From the NCBI GenBank assembly GCA_947650365.1, contig OX393550.1, positions 53,890,879-53,954,878 of the forward strand: DNA of 64,000 nucleotides. Reading direction: 5' to 3'. The notes beneath the pieces were generated by a model. The model was not told the origin of the DNA. It did not search any database and saw only the letters and a list, made by a program, of their open reading frames with translations. The translations under genes and the position numbers were made by a program. Below, piece by piece: positions 36,750 to 52,476 of the stretch (position 1 is its first letter; the number at the start of each line of letters is the position of its first letter). This DNA comes from Chamaelirium japonicum (taxonomy: Eukaryota > Streptophyta > Magnoliopsida > Liliales > Melanthiaceae).

Positions 36750-39644
36750 TCATTTCCACGATCCATTCTAATTCATTCATACGATCCATTCTAATTCATT
36801 CATACAATGCATTTTAATTCGTTCATACGATCCATTCTAATTCATTTGCACGAATATATCCATTCTAATTCATTCGTACGATCCATTCTAATTCCTTCGT
36901 ACGATCCATTCTAATTCATTTGTACGATCTATTCTAATTCATTCGTACGATCCATTCTAATTCATTCGTACGATCCATTCTAATTCCTTCGTACGATCCA
37001 TTCTAATTCATTCGTACGATCCATTCTAATTCATTCGTACGATCCATTCTAATTCATTAATATGATCCATTCTAATTCATTCGTACGATCCATTCTAATT
37101 CATATGCACAAAGGTATCCATTCTAATCCATTCGTAGGATCCATTCTAATCCATTCGTACGATCCATTCTAATTCATTCGTACGATCCATTCTAATTCAT
37201 TCGCTCGAATGTATCCATTCTAATCCATTCGTACGATCCATTCTAATCCATTCGTACAATCCATTCTAATTCATTCGCATGAATGTAACCATTCTAATTC
37301 ATTCATTTGATCCATTCTAATTCATTCGTACGATCCATTCTAATTCATTCGTCCGATCCATTCTAATTCATTCGCACGAATGTATCCATTCTAATTCATT
37401 CATACGATCCATTCAAATTTATTTATACGATCCATTCTAATTCATTCGCACAAATGTATCCATTCTAATTCAATCGTACGATCCATTCTAATTCATTCGC
37501 ACGATCCATTCTAATTCATTCGTACGATCCATTCTAATTCTTTCACACGATCCATTCTAATTCATTCGTACGATCCATTCTAATACATTCATACGATCCA
37601 TTCTAATTCATTTGCACGAATATATCCATTCTAATTCATTCGTACGATCCATTCTAATTCCTTCGTACGATCCATTCTAATTCATTCGTACGATCTATTC
37701 TAATTCATTCGTACGATCCATTCTAATTCATTCGCACGATCCATTCTAATTCCTTCGTACGATCCACTATAATTCATTCGTACGATCCATTCTAATTCAT
37801 TCATACAATCCATTCTAATTCTTTCACACGACCTATTCTAATTCATTCGTAGGATCCATTCTAATTCATTCGTACAATCTATTCTATTTCATTCGTACGA
37901 TCCATTCTTACTCATTCGTATGATCCATTCTAATTCATTTGCACGAATATATCCATTCTAATTCATTCATACGATCCTTTCTAATTCCTTCGTACGATCC
38001 ATTCTAATTAATTCGTACGATCTATTCTAATTCATTCGCACGATCCATTCTAATTCATTCGTACGATCCATTCTAATTCTTTCACACGATCCATTCTAAT
38101 TCATTCGTACGATCCATTCTAATTCATTCGTGCAATCCATTATTCTATTTCATTCGTACGATCCATTCTTACTCATTCGTACGATCCATTCTAATTCATT
38201 CTCACGAATGTATCCATTCGTATGAATGAATTAGAATAGATTGTACGAATGAATTAGAATGGATCGTACGAATGAATTAGAATAGATCGTACGAAGGAAT
38301 TAGAATGGATCGTACGAATGAATTAGAATGGATCGTACGAATGAATTAGAATGGATCGTACGAAGGAATTAGAATGGATCATACGAATGAATTAGAATGG
38401 ATATATTCGTGCAAATGAATTAGAATGGATCGTATGAATGTATTAGAATGGATCGTATGAGTGAATTAGAATGGATCGTACGAATGAATTAGAATGGATT
38501 GTATGAATCAATTAGAATGGATCGTACGAATGAATTAGAATGGATCATATGAATTAATTAGAATGGATCATACGAATGAATTAGAATGGATCGTACGAAT
38601 GAATTAGAATGGATCGTACGAATGAATTAGAATGGATACATTCGTGCGAATGAATTAGAATGGATTGTGCGAATGAATAAGAACAGATCGTGCGAATTAA
38701 TTAGAATGGATCGTATGAATGAATTAGAATGGATCGTACGAATGAATTAGAATGGATCGTACGAATGAATTAGAATGGATCGTACGAATGAATTAGAATG
38801 GATACATTCGTACGAATGAATTAGAATAGATACATTCGTACGAATGAATTAGAATGGATCCTATGAATGAATTAGAATGGATCGTGCGAATGAATTAGAA
38901 TGGATCGTACGAATGAATTAGAATGGATCGTGCTAATGAATTAGAATTGATCGAACGAATGAATTAGCATGGATCGTGCTAATGAATTAGAATGGATCAT
39001 GTGAATGAATTAGAATGGATCCTACGAATGAATTAGAATGGATCGTGTGAAAGAATTAGAATGGATTGTATGAATAAATTAGAATGGATCGTATGAATGA
39101 ATTAGAATGGATCGTGCGAATGAATTCGAATGGATCATACGAATTCATTCTAATTCATTAATACAATCCATTCTAATTCTTTCACACGATCCATTCTAAT
39201 TCATTCGTACGTTCCATTCTAATTCATTAGCACGATCCATGCTAATTCATTCGTTCGATTAATTCTAATTCATTAGCACGATCCATTCTAATTTATTCGC
39301 ACGATCCATTCTAATTCATTCATAGGATCCATTCTAATTCATTCATACGATCTATTCTTATTCTTTCGCACGAATGTATCCATTCTAATTCATTCGCACA
39401 AATGTATCCATTCTAATTCATTCGTACGATCCATTCTAATTCATTCGTACGATCTATTCTAATTCATTCGTAAGATCCATTCTAATTCTTTCACACGATC
39501 CATTCTAATTCATTCGTACGATCCTATCTAATTCATTCATACGATCCATTCTAATTCATTCATACGATCCATTCTAATTCATTCCTACAATCTATTCTAA
39601 TTCATTCGCCCGATCCATTCTAATTCATTCATACGATCCATTCT

Positions 39645-39674
39645 ATTCGAATGGATCATGCGATCCATTCGAAT
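39645..39674. repeat. Perfect hairpin, 13-bp stem
   Basis: Loop ATGC; 4,395 bases after 35250, the same position in copy 2. Confidence 0.9.
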
Positions 39675-41068
39675 TCATTCGCACGATCCATTCTAATTCA
39701 TTCATACGATCCATTCTAATTCATTCATACAATGCATTCTAATTCATTCATACGATCCATTCTAATTCATTTGCATGAATATATCCATTCTAATTCATTC
39801 GTACGATCCATTCTAATTCCTTTGTATAATCCAATCTAATTCATTCGTACGATCTATTCTAATTCATTCGTACGATCCATTCTAATTCATTCGTACGATC
39901 CATTCTAATTCCTTCGTACGATCCATTCTAATTCATTCGTACGATCCATTCTAATTCATTCGTACGATCCATTCTAATTCATTAATATGATCCATTCAAA
40001 TTCATTCGTACGATCCATTCTAATTCATAAGCACAAAGGTATCCATTCTAATCCATTCGTAGGATTCATTCTAATTCATTCGTACGATCCATTCTAATTC
40101 ATTCGTACGATGCATTCTAATTCATTCGCTCGAATGTATCCATTCTAATCCATTCGTATGATCCATTCTAATCCATTCGTACGATCTATTCTAATTCATT
40201 CGCATGAATGTAACCATTCTAATTCATTCATTTGATCCATTCTAATTCATTCGTACGATCCATTCTAATTCATTCGTCCGATCCATTCTAATTCATTCGC
40301 ACGAATGTATCCATTCTAATTCATTCATACGATCCATTCTAATTCATTTGTATGATCCATTCTAATCCATTCGCACAAATGTATCCATTCTAATCCATTC
40401 GTACGATCTATTCTAATCCATTCGTACGATCCATTCTAATTCATTCGTACGATCCATTCTAATTCATTCGCACGAATGTATCCATTCTAGTTCATTCGTA
40501 CGATCCATTCTAATTCATTCGTACGATCCATTCTAATTCATTCGCACGATCCATTCTAATTCATTCGTACGATCCATTCTAATTCATTCATACAATCCAT
40601 TCTAATTCATTCGTACGATCCATTCTAATTGATTCATACAATCCATTCTAATTCATTCGTACGATCCATTCTAATTCACTCATACGATCCATTCTAATAC
40701 ATTCATACGATCCATTCTAATTCATTTGCACGAATATATCCATTCTAATTCATTCGTATGATCCATTCTAATTCCTTCGTACGATCTATTCTAATTCATT
40801 CGTACGATCTATTCTAATTCATTCGTATGATCCATTCTAATTCATTCGCACGATCCATTCTAATTCATTCGTATGATCCATTCTAATTCATTCGTACGAT
40901 CCATTCTAATTCATTCGTACGATCCATTCTAATTCATTCGCACGATCCATTCTAATTCATTTATACGATCCATTCTAATTCATTCATACGATCCATTCTA
41001 ATTCATTCCTACAATCCATTATAATTCCTTCACCCGATCCATTCTAATTCATTCATACGATCCATTCT

Positions 41069-41171
41069 ATTCGAATGGATCATGCGATCCATTCGAATTC
41101 ATTTGCACGATCCATTCTAATTCATTCATACGATCCATTCTATTCGAATGGATCATGCGATCCATTCGAAT
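41069..41171. repeat. Two hairpins 73 bp apart (local duplication)
   Basis: Two identical ATGC-loop hairpins lie at 41069-41098 and 41142-41171, where copy 1 of the unit has one (36720). A 73-bp segment of hairpin plus monomers was duplicated in tandem. Confidence 0.88.
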
Positions 41172-44100
41172 TCATTTGCACGATCCATTCTAATTCATTC
41201 ATACGATCCATTCTAATTCATTCATACAATGCATTTTAATTCGTTCATACGATCCATTCTAATTCATTTGCACGAATATATCCATTCTAATTCATTCGTA
41301 CGATCCATTCTAATTCCTTCGTACGATCCATTCTAATTCATTTGTACGATCTATTCTAATTCATTCGTACGATCCATTCTAATTCATTCGTACGATCCAT
41401 TCTAATTCCTTCGTACGATCCATTCTAATTCATTCGTACGATCCATTCTAATTCATTCGTACGATCCATTCTAATTCATTAATATGATCCATTCTAATTC
41501 ATTCGTACGATCCATTCTAATTCATATGCACAAAGGTATCCATTCTAATCCATTCGTAGGATCCATTCTAATCCATTCATACGATCCATTCTAATTCATT
41601 CGTACGATCCATTCTAATTCATTCGCTCGAATGTATCCATTCTAATCCATTCGTACGATCCATTCTAATCCATTCGTACAATCCATTCTAATTCATTCGC
41701 ATTAATGTAACCATTCTAATTCATTCATTTGATCCATTCTAATTCATTCGTACGATCCATTCTAATTCATTCGTCCGATCCATTCTAATTCATTCGCACG
41801 AATGTATCCATTCTAATTCATTCATACGATCCATTCTAATTTATTTGTACGATCCATTCTAATTAATTCGCACAAATGTATCCATTCTAATTCATTCGTA
41901 CGATCCATTCTAATTCATTCGCACGATCCATTCTAATTCATTCGTACGATCCATTCTAATTCTTTCACACGATCCATTCTAATTCATTCGTACGATCCAT
42001 TCTAATACATTCATACGATCCATTCTAATTCATTTGCACGAATATATCCATTCTAATTCATTCCTACGATCCATTCTAATTCCTTCGTACGATCCATTCT
42101 AATTCATTCGTACGATCTATTCTAATTCATTCGTACGATCCATTCTAATTCATTCGCACGATCCATTCTAATTCCTTCGTACGATCCATTATAATTCATT
42201 CGTACGATCCATTCTAATTCATTCATACAATCCATTCTAATTCTTTCACACGATCTATTCTAATTCATTCGTAGGATCCATTCTAATTCATTCGTACAAT
42301 CTATTCTATTTCATTCGTACGATCCATTCTTACTCATTCGTAAGATACATTCTAATTCATTTGCACGAATATATCCATTCTAATTCATTCGTACGATCCA
42401 TTCTAATTCCTTCGTACGATCCATTCTAATTAATTCGTACGATCTATTCTAATTCATTCGCACGATCCATTCTAATTCATTCGTACGATCCATTCTAATT
42501 CTTTCACACGATCCATTCTAATTCATTCGTACGATCCATTCTAATTCATTCGTGCAATCCATTATTCTATTTCATTCGTACGATCCATTCTTACTCATTC
42601 GTACGATCCATTCTAATTCATTCACACGAATGTATCCATTCGTACGAATGAATTAGAATGGATTGTACGAATGAATTAGAATGGATCGTACGAATGAATT
42701 AGAATGGATCGTACGAAGGAATTAGAATGGATCGTACGAATGAATTAGAATGGATCGTACGAAGGAATTAGAATGGATCGTACGAATGAATTAGAATGGA
42801 TATATTCGTGCAAATGAATTAGAATGGATCGTATGAATGTATTAGAATGGATCGTATGAGTGAATTAGAATGGATCGTACGAATGAATTAGAATGGATTG
42901 TATGAATCAATTAGAATGGATCGTACGAATGAATTAGAATGGATCATACGAATTAATTAGAATGGATCATACGAATGAATTATAATGGATCATACGAATG
43001 AATTAGAATGGATCGTACGAATGAATTAGAATGGATACATTCGTGCGAATGAATTAGAATAGATTGTGCGAATGAATAAGAACAGATCGTGCGAATTAAT
43101 TAGAATGGATCGTACGAATGAATTAGAATGGTTCGTACGAATGAATTATAATGGATACATTTGCGCGAATGAATTAGAATGGATCGTACGAATGAATTAG
43201 AATGGATCGTATGAATGAATTATAATGGATCGTACGAATGAATTAGAATGGATCGTGCGAATGAATTAGAATGGATCGTACGAATGAATTAGAATGGATC
43301 GTGTGAAAGAATTAGAATGGATCGTACGAATGAATTAGAATGGATCGTGCGAATAAATTAGAATGGATCGTACGAATGAATTAGAATGGGTACATTTGTG
43401 CGAATGAATTAGAATGGATCGTACGAATGAATTAGAATGGATAGTATGAATGAATTAGAATGGATCGTACGAATGAATTAGAATAGATCGTGCGAATGAA
43501 TTAGAATGGATCGTACGAATGAATTAGAATGGATCATACGAATGAACTAGAATGGATACATTCGTGCGAATGAATTAGAATGGATCGTACGAATGAATTA
43601 GAATGGATCATACGAATGAATTAGAATGGATCTTACGAATGAATTAGAATGGATCGTACGAATGAATTAGAATGGATCTTACGAATGAATTAGAATAGAT
43701 CGTACGAATAAATTAGATTGAATCGTATGAATGGTTTAGAATGGATACATTCGTGCGAATGAATTAGAATGGATCGGATGAATGAATTAGAATGGATCGT
43801 ACGAATGAATTAGAATGGATCAAATGAATGAATTAGAATGGTTACATTCATCCGAATGAATTAGAATAGATCATACGAATGAATTAGAATGGATCGTACG
43901 AATGAATTAGAATGGATCATATTAATGAAATAGAATGGATCGTACGAATGAATTAAATGGATACATTCGTGCGAATAAATTAGAATGGATTGTATGAATG
44001 AATTAGAATGGATCGTACGAATGAATTAGAATGGATCGTATGAATGAATTAGAATAGATTGCGCGAATGAATTAGAATGGATCTTACGAATGAATTAGAA

Positions 44101-45800
44101 TGGATCGTATGAAGGAATTAGAATGGATCGTACGAATGAATTAGAATGGATCGTACGAAGGAATTAGAATGGATCGTACGAATGAATTAGAATGGATCGT
44201 ACAATTGAATTAGAATGGATCATACGAATGAGTAAGAATGGATCGTATGAATGAATTAGATTGGATCGTACGATATATTCTAATTCATTAGCATGGATCA
44301 TGCTAATGAATTAGAATGGAATATACGAATGAATTAGAATGGATCGTAGAATGGATCGTACGAATGAATTAGAATGAATTTGAATGGATCGAACGAATGA
44401 ATTATAATAGATCATAGGAATAAATTAGAATGGATCGTGCAAATGAATTAGAATGGATACATTCGTGCGAATGAATTAGAATGGATCGTGCGAATGAATT
44501 AGAATGGATCGTACGAATGAATTAGAATGGATATATTTGAACGAATAAATTAGAATGGATCATATGAATGAATTAGAATGGATCGTACGAATGAATTAGA
44601 ATGGATAGTGCGAATGAATTAGAATCGATCGTACGAATGAATTAGAATGGATCGTACGAATGAATTAGAATGGATCATACGAATGAGTAAAAATGGATCG
44701 TACGAATGAATTAGAATGGATCGTACGAATGAATTAAAATGGATCGTACGAATAAATTAGAATGGATACATTCATCAGAATGAATTAGAATGGATCATAC
44801 GAATGAGTAAGAATGGATCGTACGAATGAAATAGAATAGATTGTACGAATGAATTAGAATGGATACATTCGTGCGAATGAATTATAATGGATCGTGCACG
44901 AATGAGTAAGAATAAATTAGAATGGATCATACGAATGAATTAGAGTGGATCGTACGAATTATATAGAATGGATATATTCATGCAAATGAATTAAAATGGA
45001 TTAGAATGGATCGTACGAATGGATTAGAATGGATACATTCGAGCGAATGAATTAGAATGGATCGTACGAATGAATTAGAATGGATCGTACGAATAAATTA
45101 GAATGGATACATTCGTCCGAATGAATTAGAATGGATCATACGAATGAGTAAGAATGGATCGTACGAATGAAATAGAATAGATTGTATGAATGAATTAGAA
45201 TGGATCCTACGAATGAATTAGAATGGATCGTGTGAATGAATTAGAATGGTTACATTCATGCGAATGAATTAGAATGGATCGTACGAATGGATTAGAATGG
45301 ATCGTACGAATGGATTAGAATGGATACATTCGAGCGAATGAATTAGAGTGGATCGTACGAATGAATTGGAATGGATCGTACGAATGAATTAGAATGCATC
45401 GTACGAAAGAATTAGAATGGATATATTCGTGCGAATGAATTAGAATGGATCGTACGAATGAATTAGACTGGATCGTACGAATGAATTTGAATTGATACAT
45501 TTGTGCGAATGAATCTAAATGGATTGTATGAATGAATTACAATGGATCGTACGAATGAATTAGAATGGATCGTACGAATGAATTAGAATGGATCAAATGA
45601 ATGAATTCGAATGGTTACATTCATGCGAATGAATTAGAATGGATCGTACGAATGGATTAGAATGGATCGTATGAGTGAATTAGAATGGATACGAATGAAT
45701 TAGAATGGATCGTATGAAGGAATTAGAATGGATCATACGAATGAAATAGAATGGATCGTACGAATGAAATAGAATAGATCGTACGAAGGAATTAGAATGC

Positions 45801-48800
45801 ATTCGTATGATCCATTCTAATTCATTCGGACGAATGTATCCATTCTAATTTATTCGTACGATCCATTCTAATTCATTCGTACGATCCATTCTTACTCATT
45901 CGTATGATCCATTCTAATTCATTCGTACGATCTATTCTAATTCATTCGCACGAATGTATCCATTCCATTCGTATGATCCATTCATACGATCCATTCTAAT
46001 TCATTCATACAATCCATTCTAATTCTTTCACACGATCCATTCTAATTCATTCGTACGATCCATTCTAATTCATTAGCATGGATCGTGCTAATGAATTAGA
46101 ATGGAATATACGAATGAATTAGAATGGATCGTAGAATGGATCGTACGAATGAATTAGAATGAATTAGAATGGATCGTACGAATGAATTAGAATGGATCGT
46201 ACGAATGAAATAGAATGGATCGTGTAAAAGAATTAGAATGGATTGTATGAATGAATTAGAATGGATCGTATGAATGGATCGTACGAATGGAATGGATACA
46301 TTCGTGCGAATGAATTAGAATGGATCGTACGAATGAATTTGAATGGATCATACGAATGAGTAAGAATGGATCGTACGAATGAATTAGAATGGATCGTACG
46401 AATGAATTAGAATGGATCGTACGAATAAATTAGAATGGATATATTTGTCCGAATGAATTCGAATGGATCATAGGAATGCATTCTAATTCCTTCGTACGAT
46501 CCATTCTAATTCCTTCGTACATACAATCCATTCTAATTCTTTCACACGATCCATTCTAATTCATTCGTAGGATCCATTCTAATTCATTCGTACAATCTAT
46601 TCTATTTCATTCGTAGGATCCATTCTTACTCATTCGTATGATCCATTCTAATTCATTCGCACGAATGTATCCAATGTAATTCATTCGTACGAATCCATTC
46701 TAATTCATTCGTACAATCCATTCTATTTCATTCGTACGATCCATTCTTACTCATTCGTACGATCCATTCTAATTCATTCGTACGATCCATTCTAATTCAT
46801 TCGCACTATCCATTCTAATTCATTCGCACGATCCATTCTTACTCATTCGTATGATCCATTCTAATTTATTCGCACGAATGTATCCATTCTAATTCATTCG
46901 TACGTCTAATTCATTCGTACGGTCCATTCTAATTCATTCGCACAATCCATTCTATTTCATTCGTACGATCCATTCTTACTCATTCGTATGATCCATTATG
47001 GATACATTCGTGCGAATGAATTAGAATGGATCATACGAATGAGTAAGAATGGATCGTACGAATGAAATAGAATGGATTGTGCAAATGAATTAGAATGGAT
47101 CGTGTGAAAGAATTAGAATGGATTGTATGAATGAATTAGAATAGAGCGTATGAATGAATTAGAATGGATCGTACGAATGAATTAGAATGGATACATTCGC
47201 AAGTGAATTAGAATGGATCGTACGAATGAATTAGAATGGATCGTACGAATGAATTAGAATGGATCTTACGAATGAATTAGAATGGATCGTATGAATGAAT
47301 TAGAATGGATCGTACGAATGAATTAGAATGGATACATTTGTGCGAATGAATTAGAATGGATCGTACGAATGAATTAGAATGGATCGTATGAATGAATTAG
47401 AATGGATCGTACGAATGAATTCGAATGGATCGTACGAAGGAATTAGAATGGATCGTACGAATGAATTAGAATGGATATATTCGTGCAAATGAATTAGAAT
47501 GGATCGTATGAATGTATTAGAATGGATCGTATGAGTGAATTAGAATGGATCGGGCGAATGAATTAGAATGGATTGTATGAATGAATTAGAATGGATCATA
47601 CGAATGAATTAGAATGGATCGTATGAATGAATTCGAATGGATCGTACGAATTCATTCTAATTCATTCATACAATCCATTCTAATTCTTTCACATGATCTA
47701 TTCTAATTCATTCGTAGGATCCATTCTAATTCATTCATACAATCCATTCTATTTCATTTGTACGATCCATTCTTACTCATTCGTATGCTCCATTCTAATT
47801 CATTCGTGCGATCCATTCTAATTCATTTGTACGATCTATTTTAATTTATTCGCACGAATGTATCCATTCTAATTCATTCGTACGATCCATTCTAATTCAT
47901 TCGCACAATCTATTCTAATTCATTCATACGAACCATTCTAATTCATTCGGACGAATGTATCCATTCTAATTCATTCATACGATCCATTCTACTTCATTCG
48001 TACTATCCGTTCTAATTCACTCATACGATCCATTCTAATTCATTCATACGATCCATTCTAATTCATTCTATTTCATTCGTACAATCTATTCTATTTCATT
48101 CGTACGATCCATTCTTACTCATTCGTATGATCCATTCTAATTCATTCGGACGAATGTATCCATTCTAATTTATTCGTACGATCCATTCTAATTCATTCGT
48201 ACGATCCATTCTTACTCATTCGTGTGATCCATTCTAATTCCTTCGTACGATCCATTCTAATTCCTTCGTACGATCTATTCTAATTCATTCGCACGATCCA
48301 TTCTAATTCTTTCATACAATCCATTCTAATTCTTTCGTGCGAATGAATTAGAATGGATACCTTTGTGCATATGAATTAGAATGGATCGTACGAATGAATT
48401 AGAATGGATACCTTTGTGCATATGAATTAGAATGGATCGTACGAATGAATTAGAATGGATCATATTAATGAATTAGAATGGATCATACGAATGAATTAGA
48501 ATGGATACATTCATGCGAATGAATTAGAATGGATCGTGCGAATCAATTAGACTGGATCATGCGAATGAATAAGAATAGATCATACGAATGAATTAGAATG
48601 GATCGTACGAATTAATTAGAATGGATACATTCGTGCGAATGAATTAGAATGGATTGTATGAATGAATTAGAATGGATCGTACGAATGAATTAGAATGGAT
48701 CACACGAATTAATTAGAATGGATCATACGAATGAATTAGAATGGATCGTACGAATGAATTAGAATGGATCGTACGAATGAACTAGAATGGATCGTACGAA

Positions 48801-49125
48801 TGAAATAGAATAGATTGTACGAATGATTAGAATGGATTCATACGAATGAATTAGAATGGATACATTCGAGCGAATGAATTAGAATGGATACATTCATGCG
48901 AAAGAATTAGAATAGATCGTATGAATGAATTAGAATGGATCCTATGAATGAATTAGAATGGATTGTGCGAATGAATTAGAATGGATCGTACGAATGAATT
49001 AGAATGGATCGTGCTAATGAATTAGAATTGATCGAACGAATGAATTAGCATGGATCGTGCTAATGAATTAGAATGGATCGTACGAATGAATTAGAATGGA
49101 TCAAATGAATAAATTAGAATGGATC
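45801..49125. repeat. Satellite: rapidly alternating region 1
   Basis: Blocks: - 45801-46076, + 46077-46478, - 46479-46997, + 46998-47650, - 47651-48338, + 48339-49125. Broken monomers are more frequent here, for example near 45965-45985 and 46135-46145. Confidence 0.8.
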
Positions 49126-52100
49126 ATTCATACGATCAATTCTATTCGAATGGATCATGCGATCCATTCGAATTCATTCGCACGATCCATTCTAATTCAT
49201 TCATACGATCCATTCTAATTCATTCATACAATCCATTCTAATTCTTTCACACGATCCATTCTAATTCATTCGTAGGATCCATTCTAATTCATTCATACAA
49301 TCTATTCTATTTCATTCGTACGATCCATTCTTACTCATTCGTATGATCCATTCTAATTCATTCGGATGAATGTATCCATTCAAATTTATTCGTACGATCC
49401 ATTCTAATTCATTCGTACGATCCATTCTAATTCATTCGTACGATCCATTCTAATTCATTCGTACGATCCATTCTAATTCATTCGCACAATCTATTCTAAT
49501 TCATTCGTACGATCCATTCTAATTCATTCGTACGATCGTACGAATGAATTAGAATGGATCATACGGAATGAATTAGAATGGATTGTATGAATGAATTAGA
49601 ATGGATACATTCGTGCGAATGAATTAGAATGGATCATACGAATGAGTAAGAATGGATCGTACGAATAAAATAGAATGGATTGTACGAATGAATTAGAATG
49701 GATTGTACAAATGAATTAGAATGGATCGTACGAATGAATTAGAATGGATCATACGAATGAGTAAGAATGGATCGTACGAATGAAATAGAATAGATTGTAC
49801 GAATGAATTAAATGGATCCTACGAATGAATTAGAATGGATCGTGTGAAAGAATTAGAATGGATTGTATGAATGAATTAGAGCGGATCGTATGAATGAATT
49901 AGAATGGATCGTGCGAATGAATTCGAATGGATCGTACGAATTCATTCTAATTGATTCATACAATCCATTCTAATTCTTTCACACGATCCATTCTAATTCA
50001 TTCGTACATTCCATTCTAATTCATTAGCACGATCCATGCTAATTCATTCGTTCGATCAATTCTAATTCATTAGCACGATCCATTCTAATTCATTCGTACG
50101 ATCCATTCTAATTCATTCGCACGATCCATTCTAATTCATTCGTATGATACATTCTAATTCCTTCGTACGATCCATTCTAATTCATTCATACAATCCATTC
50201 TAATTCTTTCACACGATCCATTCTAATTCATTCGTACGATCCATTCTAATTCATTCGTACGATCCATTCTAATTCATTCGTGCAATCCATTCTATTTCAT
50301 TCGTACGATCCATTATTACTCATTCGTACGATCCATTCTAATTCATTCACACGAATGTATCCATTCGTACGAATGAATTAGAATAGATTGTACGAATGAA
50401 TTAGAATGGATCGTACGAATGAATTAGAATGGATCGTACGAAGGAATTAGAATGGATCGTACGAATGAATTAGAATGGATCGTACGAATGAATTAGAATA
50501 GATCGTACGAATGAATTAGAATGGATCGTACGAAGGAATTAGAATGGATCGTACGAATGAATTAGAATGGATATATTCGTGCAAATGAATTAGAATGGAT
50601 CGTATGAATGTATTAGAATGGATCGTATGAGTGAATTAGAATGGATCGTACGAATGAATTAGAATGGATTGTATGAATGAATTAGAATGGATCGTACGAA
50701 TGAATTAGAATGGATCGTATGAATGAATTTGAATGGATCGTACGAATGAATTAAAATGGATCGTGCGAATGAATTAGAATGGATCATACGAATGAATTAG
50801 AATGGATCGTACGAATGAACTAGAATGGATACATTCGTGCGAATGAATTAGAATGGATCGTACAAATGAATTAGAATGGATCATACGAATGAATTAGAAT
50901 GGATCGTACGAATGGATTAGAATGGATCATACGAATGAATTAGAATGGATCGTGCGAATGAATTAGAATGGATCGAACGAATGAATTAGAATGGATATAT
51001 TCGAGCGAATGAATTAGAATAGATCGTAGGAATGAATTAGAATGGATCATACGAATGAATTAGAATGGATCGTACGAACGAATTAGAATGGATCGTACGA
51101 ATGAATTAGAATGGATCATATGAACGAATTAGAATGGATCGTACGATCCATTCTAATTCCTTCGTACGATCCATTCTAATTCCTTCGTATCCATTTTAAT
51201 TCACTCATACGATCCATTCTAATTCATTCGTACGATCCATTCTAATTCATTCATACAATCCATTCTAATTCATTCGCACGAATGTATCCATTCTAATTCA
51301 TTCGTACGATCAGTTCTAATTCATTCACAAAATCTATTCTAATTCATTCATACGATCCATTCTAATTCATTCACACGAATGTATCCATTCTAATTCATTC
51401 ATACGATCCATTCTAACTCATTCGTACGATCCATTCTAATTCACTCATACGATCCATTCTAATACATTCATACGATCCATTCTAATTCATTTGCACGAAT
51501 ATATCCATTCTAATTCATTCGTACGATCCATTCTAATTCATTCGTATGATCTATTCTAATTCATTCGTACGATCCATTCTAATTCATTCGTACGATCCAT
51601 TCTAATTCCTTCGTACGATCCATTCTAATTCATTCGTACGATCCATTCTAATTCATTCGTACAATCTATTCTAATTCATTCGTACGAATGGATACATTCG
51701 TGTGAATGAATTAGAATGGATCGTACGAATGAGTAAGAATGGATCGTACGAATGAAATAGAATGGATTGTACGAATGAATTAGAATGGATCGTACGAATG
51801 AATTAGAATGGATCGTGTGAAAGAATTAGAATGGATTGTATGAATGAATTAGAATGGATCGTATGAATGAATTAGAATGGATCATACGAATGAATTAGAA
51901 TGGATCGTACGAATGAATTAGAATGGATACATTCGTGCGAATGAATTAGAATGGATCATACGAATGAGTAAGAATGGATCGTACGAATGAAATAGAATGG
52001 AATGTACGAATGAATTAGAATGGATCATACGAATGAATTAGAATAGATTGTATGAATGAATTGGAATGTATCCATTCTAATTGATACGTACGATCCATTC

Positions 52101-52476
52101 TATTTCATTCGTACGATCCATTCTAATTCATTCATACGATCCATTCTAATTCATTCATACAATCCATTCTAATTCTTTCACACGATCCATTCTAATTCAT
52201 TCGTACGATCCATTCTAATTCATTCGTACAATCCATTCTATTTCATTCGTACGATCCATTCTTACTCATTCGTACGATCCATTCTAAATCAATCCATTCT
52301 AATTCTTTCACACGATCCATTCTAATTCATTCATACAATCCATTCTAATTCATTCGTATGATCCATTCTAATTCCTTCATACGATCCATTCTATTTCATT
52401 CATACGATGCATTCTTACTCATTCGTATGATCCATTCTAATTCATTTGCACGAATATATCCATTCTAATTCATTCG
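49126..52476. repeat. Satellite: rapidly alternating region 2
   Basis: Blocks: - 49126-49535, + 49536-49940, - 49941-50366, + 50367-51143, - 51144-51684, + 51685-52067, - 52068-52476. Four of the flips belong to classes seen elsewhere in the array. Confidence 0.8.
49144..49173. repeat. Perfect hairpin, 13-bp stem
   Basis: Loop ATGC; it stands about 20 bases after a plus-to-minus flip (49126), unlike the others, which sit inside blocks. Confidence 0.88.

Larger units (their letters stand above)
34749..39143. repeat. Satellite: 4.4-kb higher-order unit, copy 1
   Basis: Blocks: - 34749-38218 and + 38219-39143. The minus part itself shows a sub-period of about 1.47 kb, seen as hairpins at 35250 and 36720. 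The unit is followed directly by a second, similar unit. Confidence 0.85.
39144..45800. repeat. Satellite: 4.4-kb higher-order unit, copy 2, and extension
   Basis: Blocks: - 39144-42642 and + 42643-45800, with a single minus monomer at 44270-44290. Against copy 1 the flip offsets are 4,395 and 4,424. One loss of about 46 bases (two monomers) and one 73-bp duplication (hairpins at 41069 and 41142) account for most of the difference. Confidence 0.85.
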
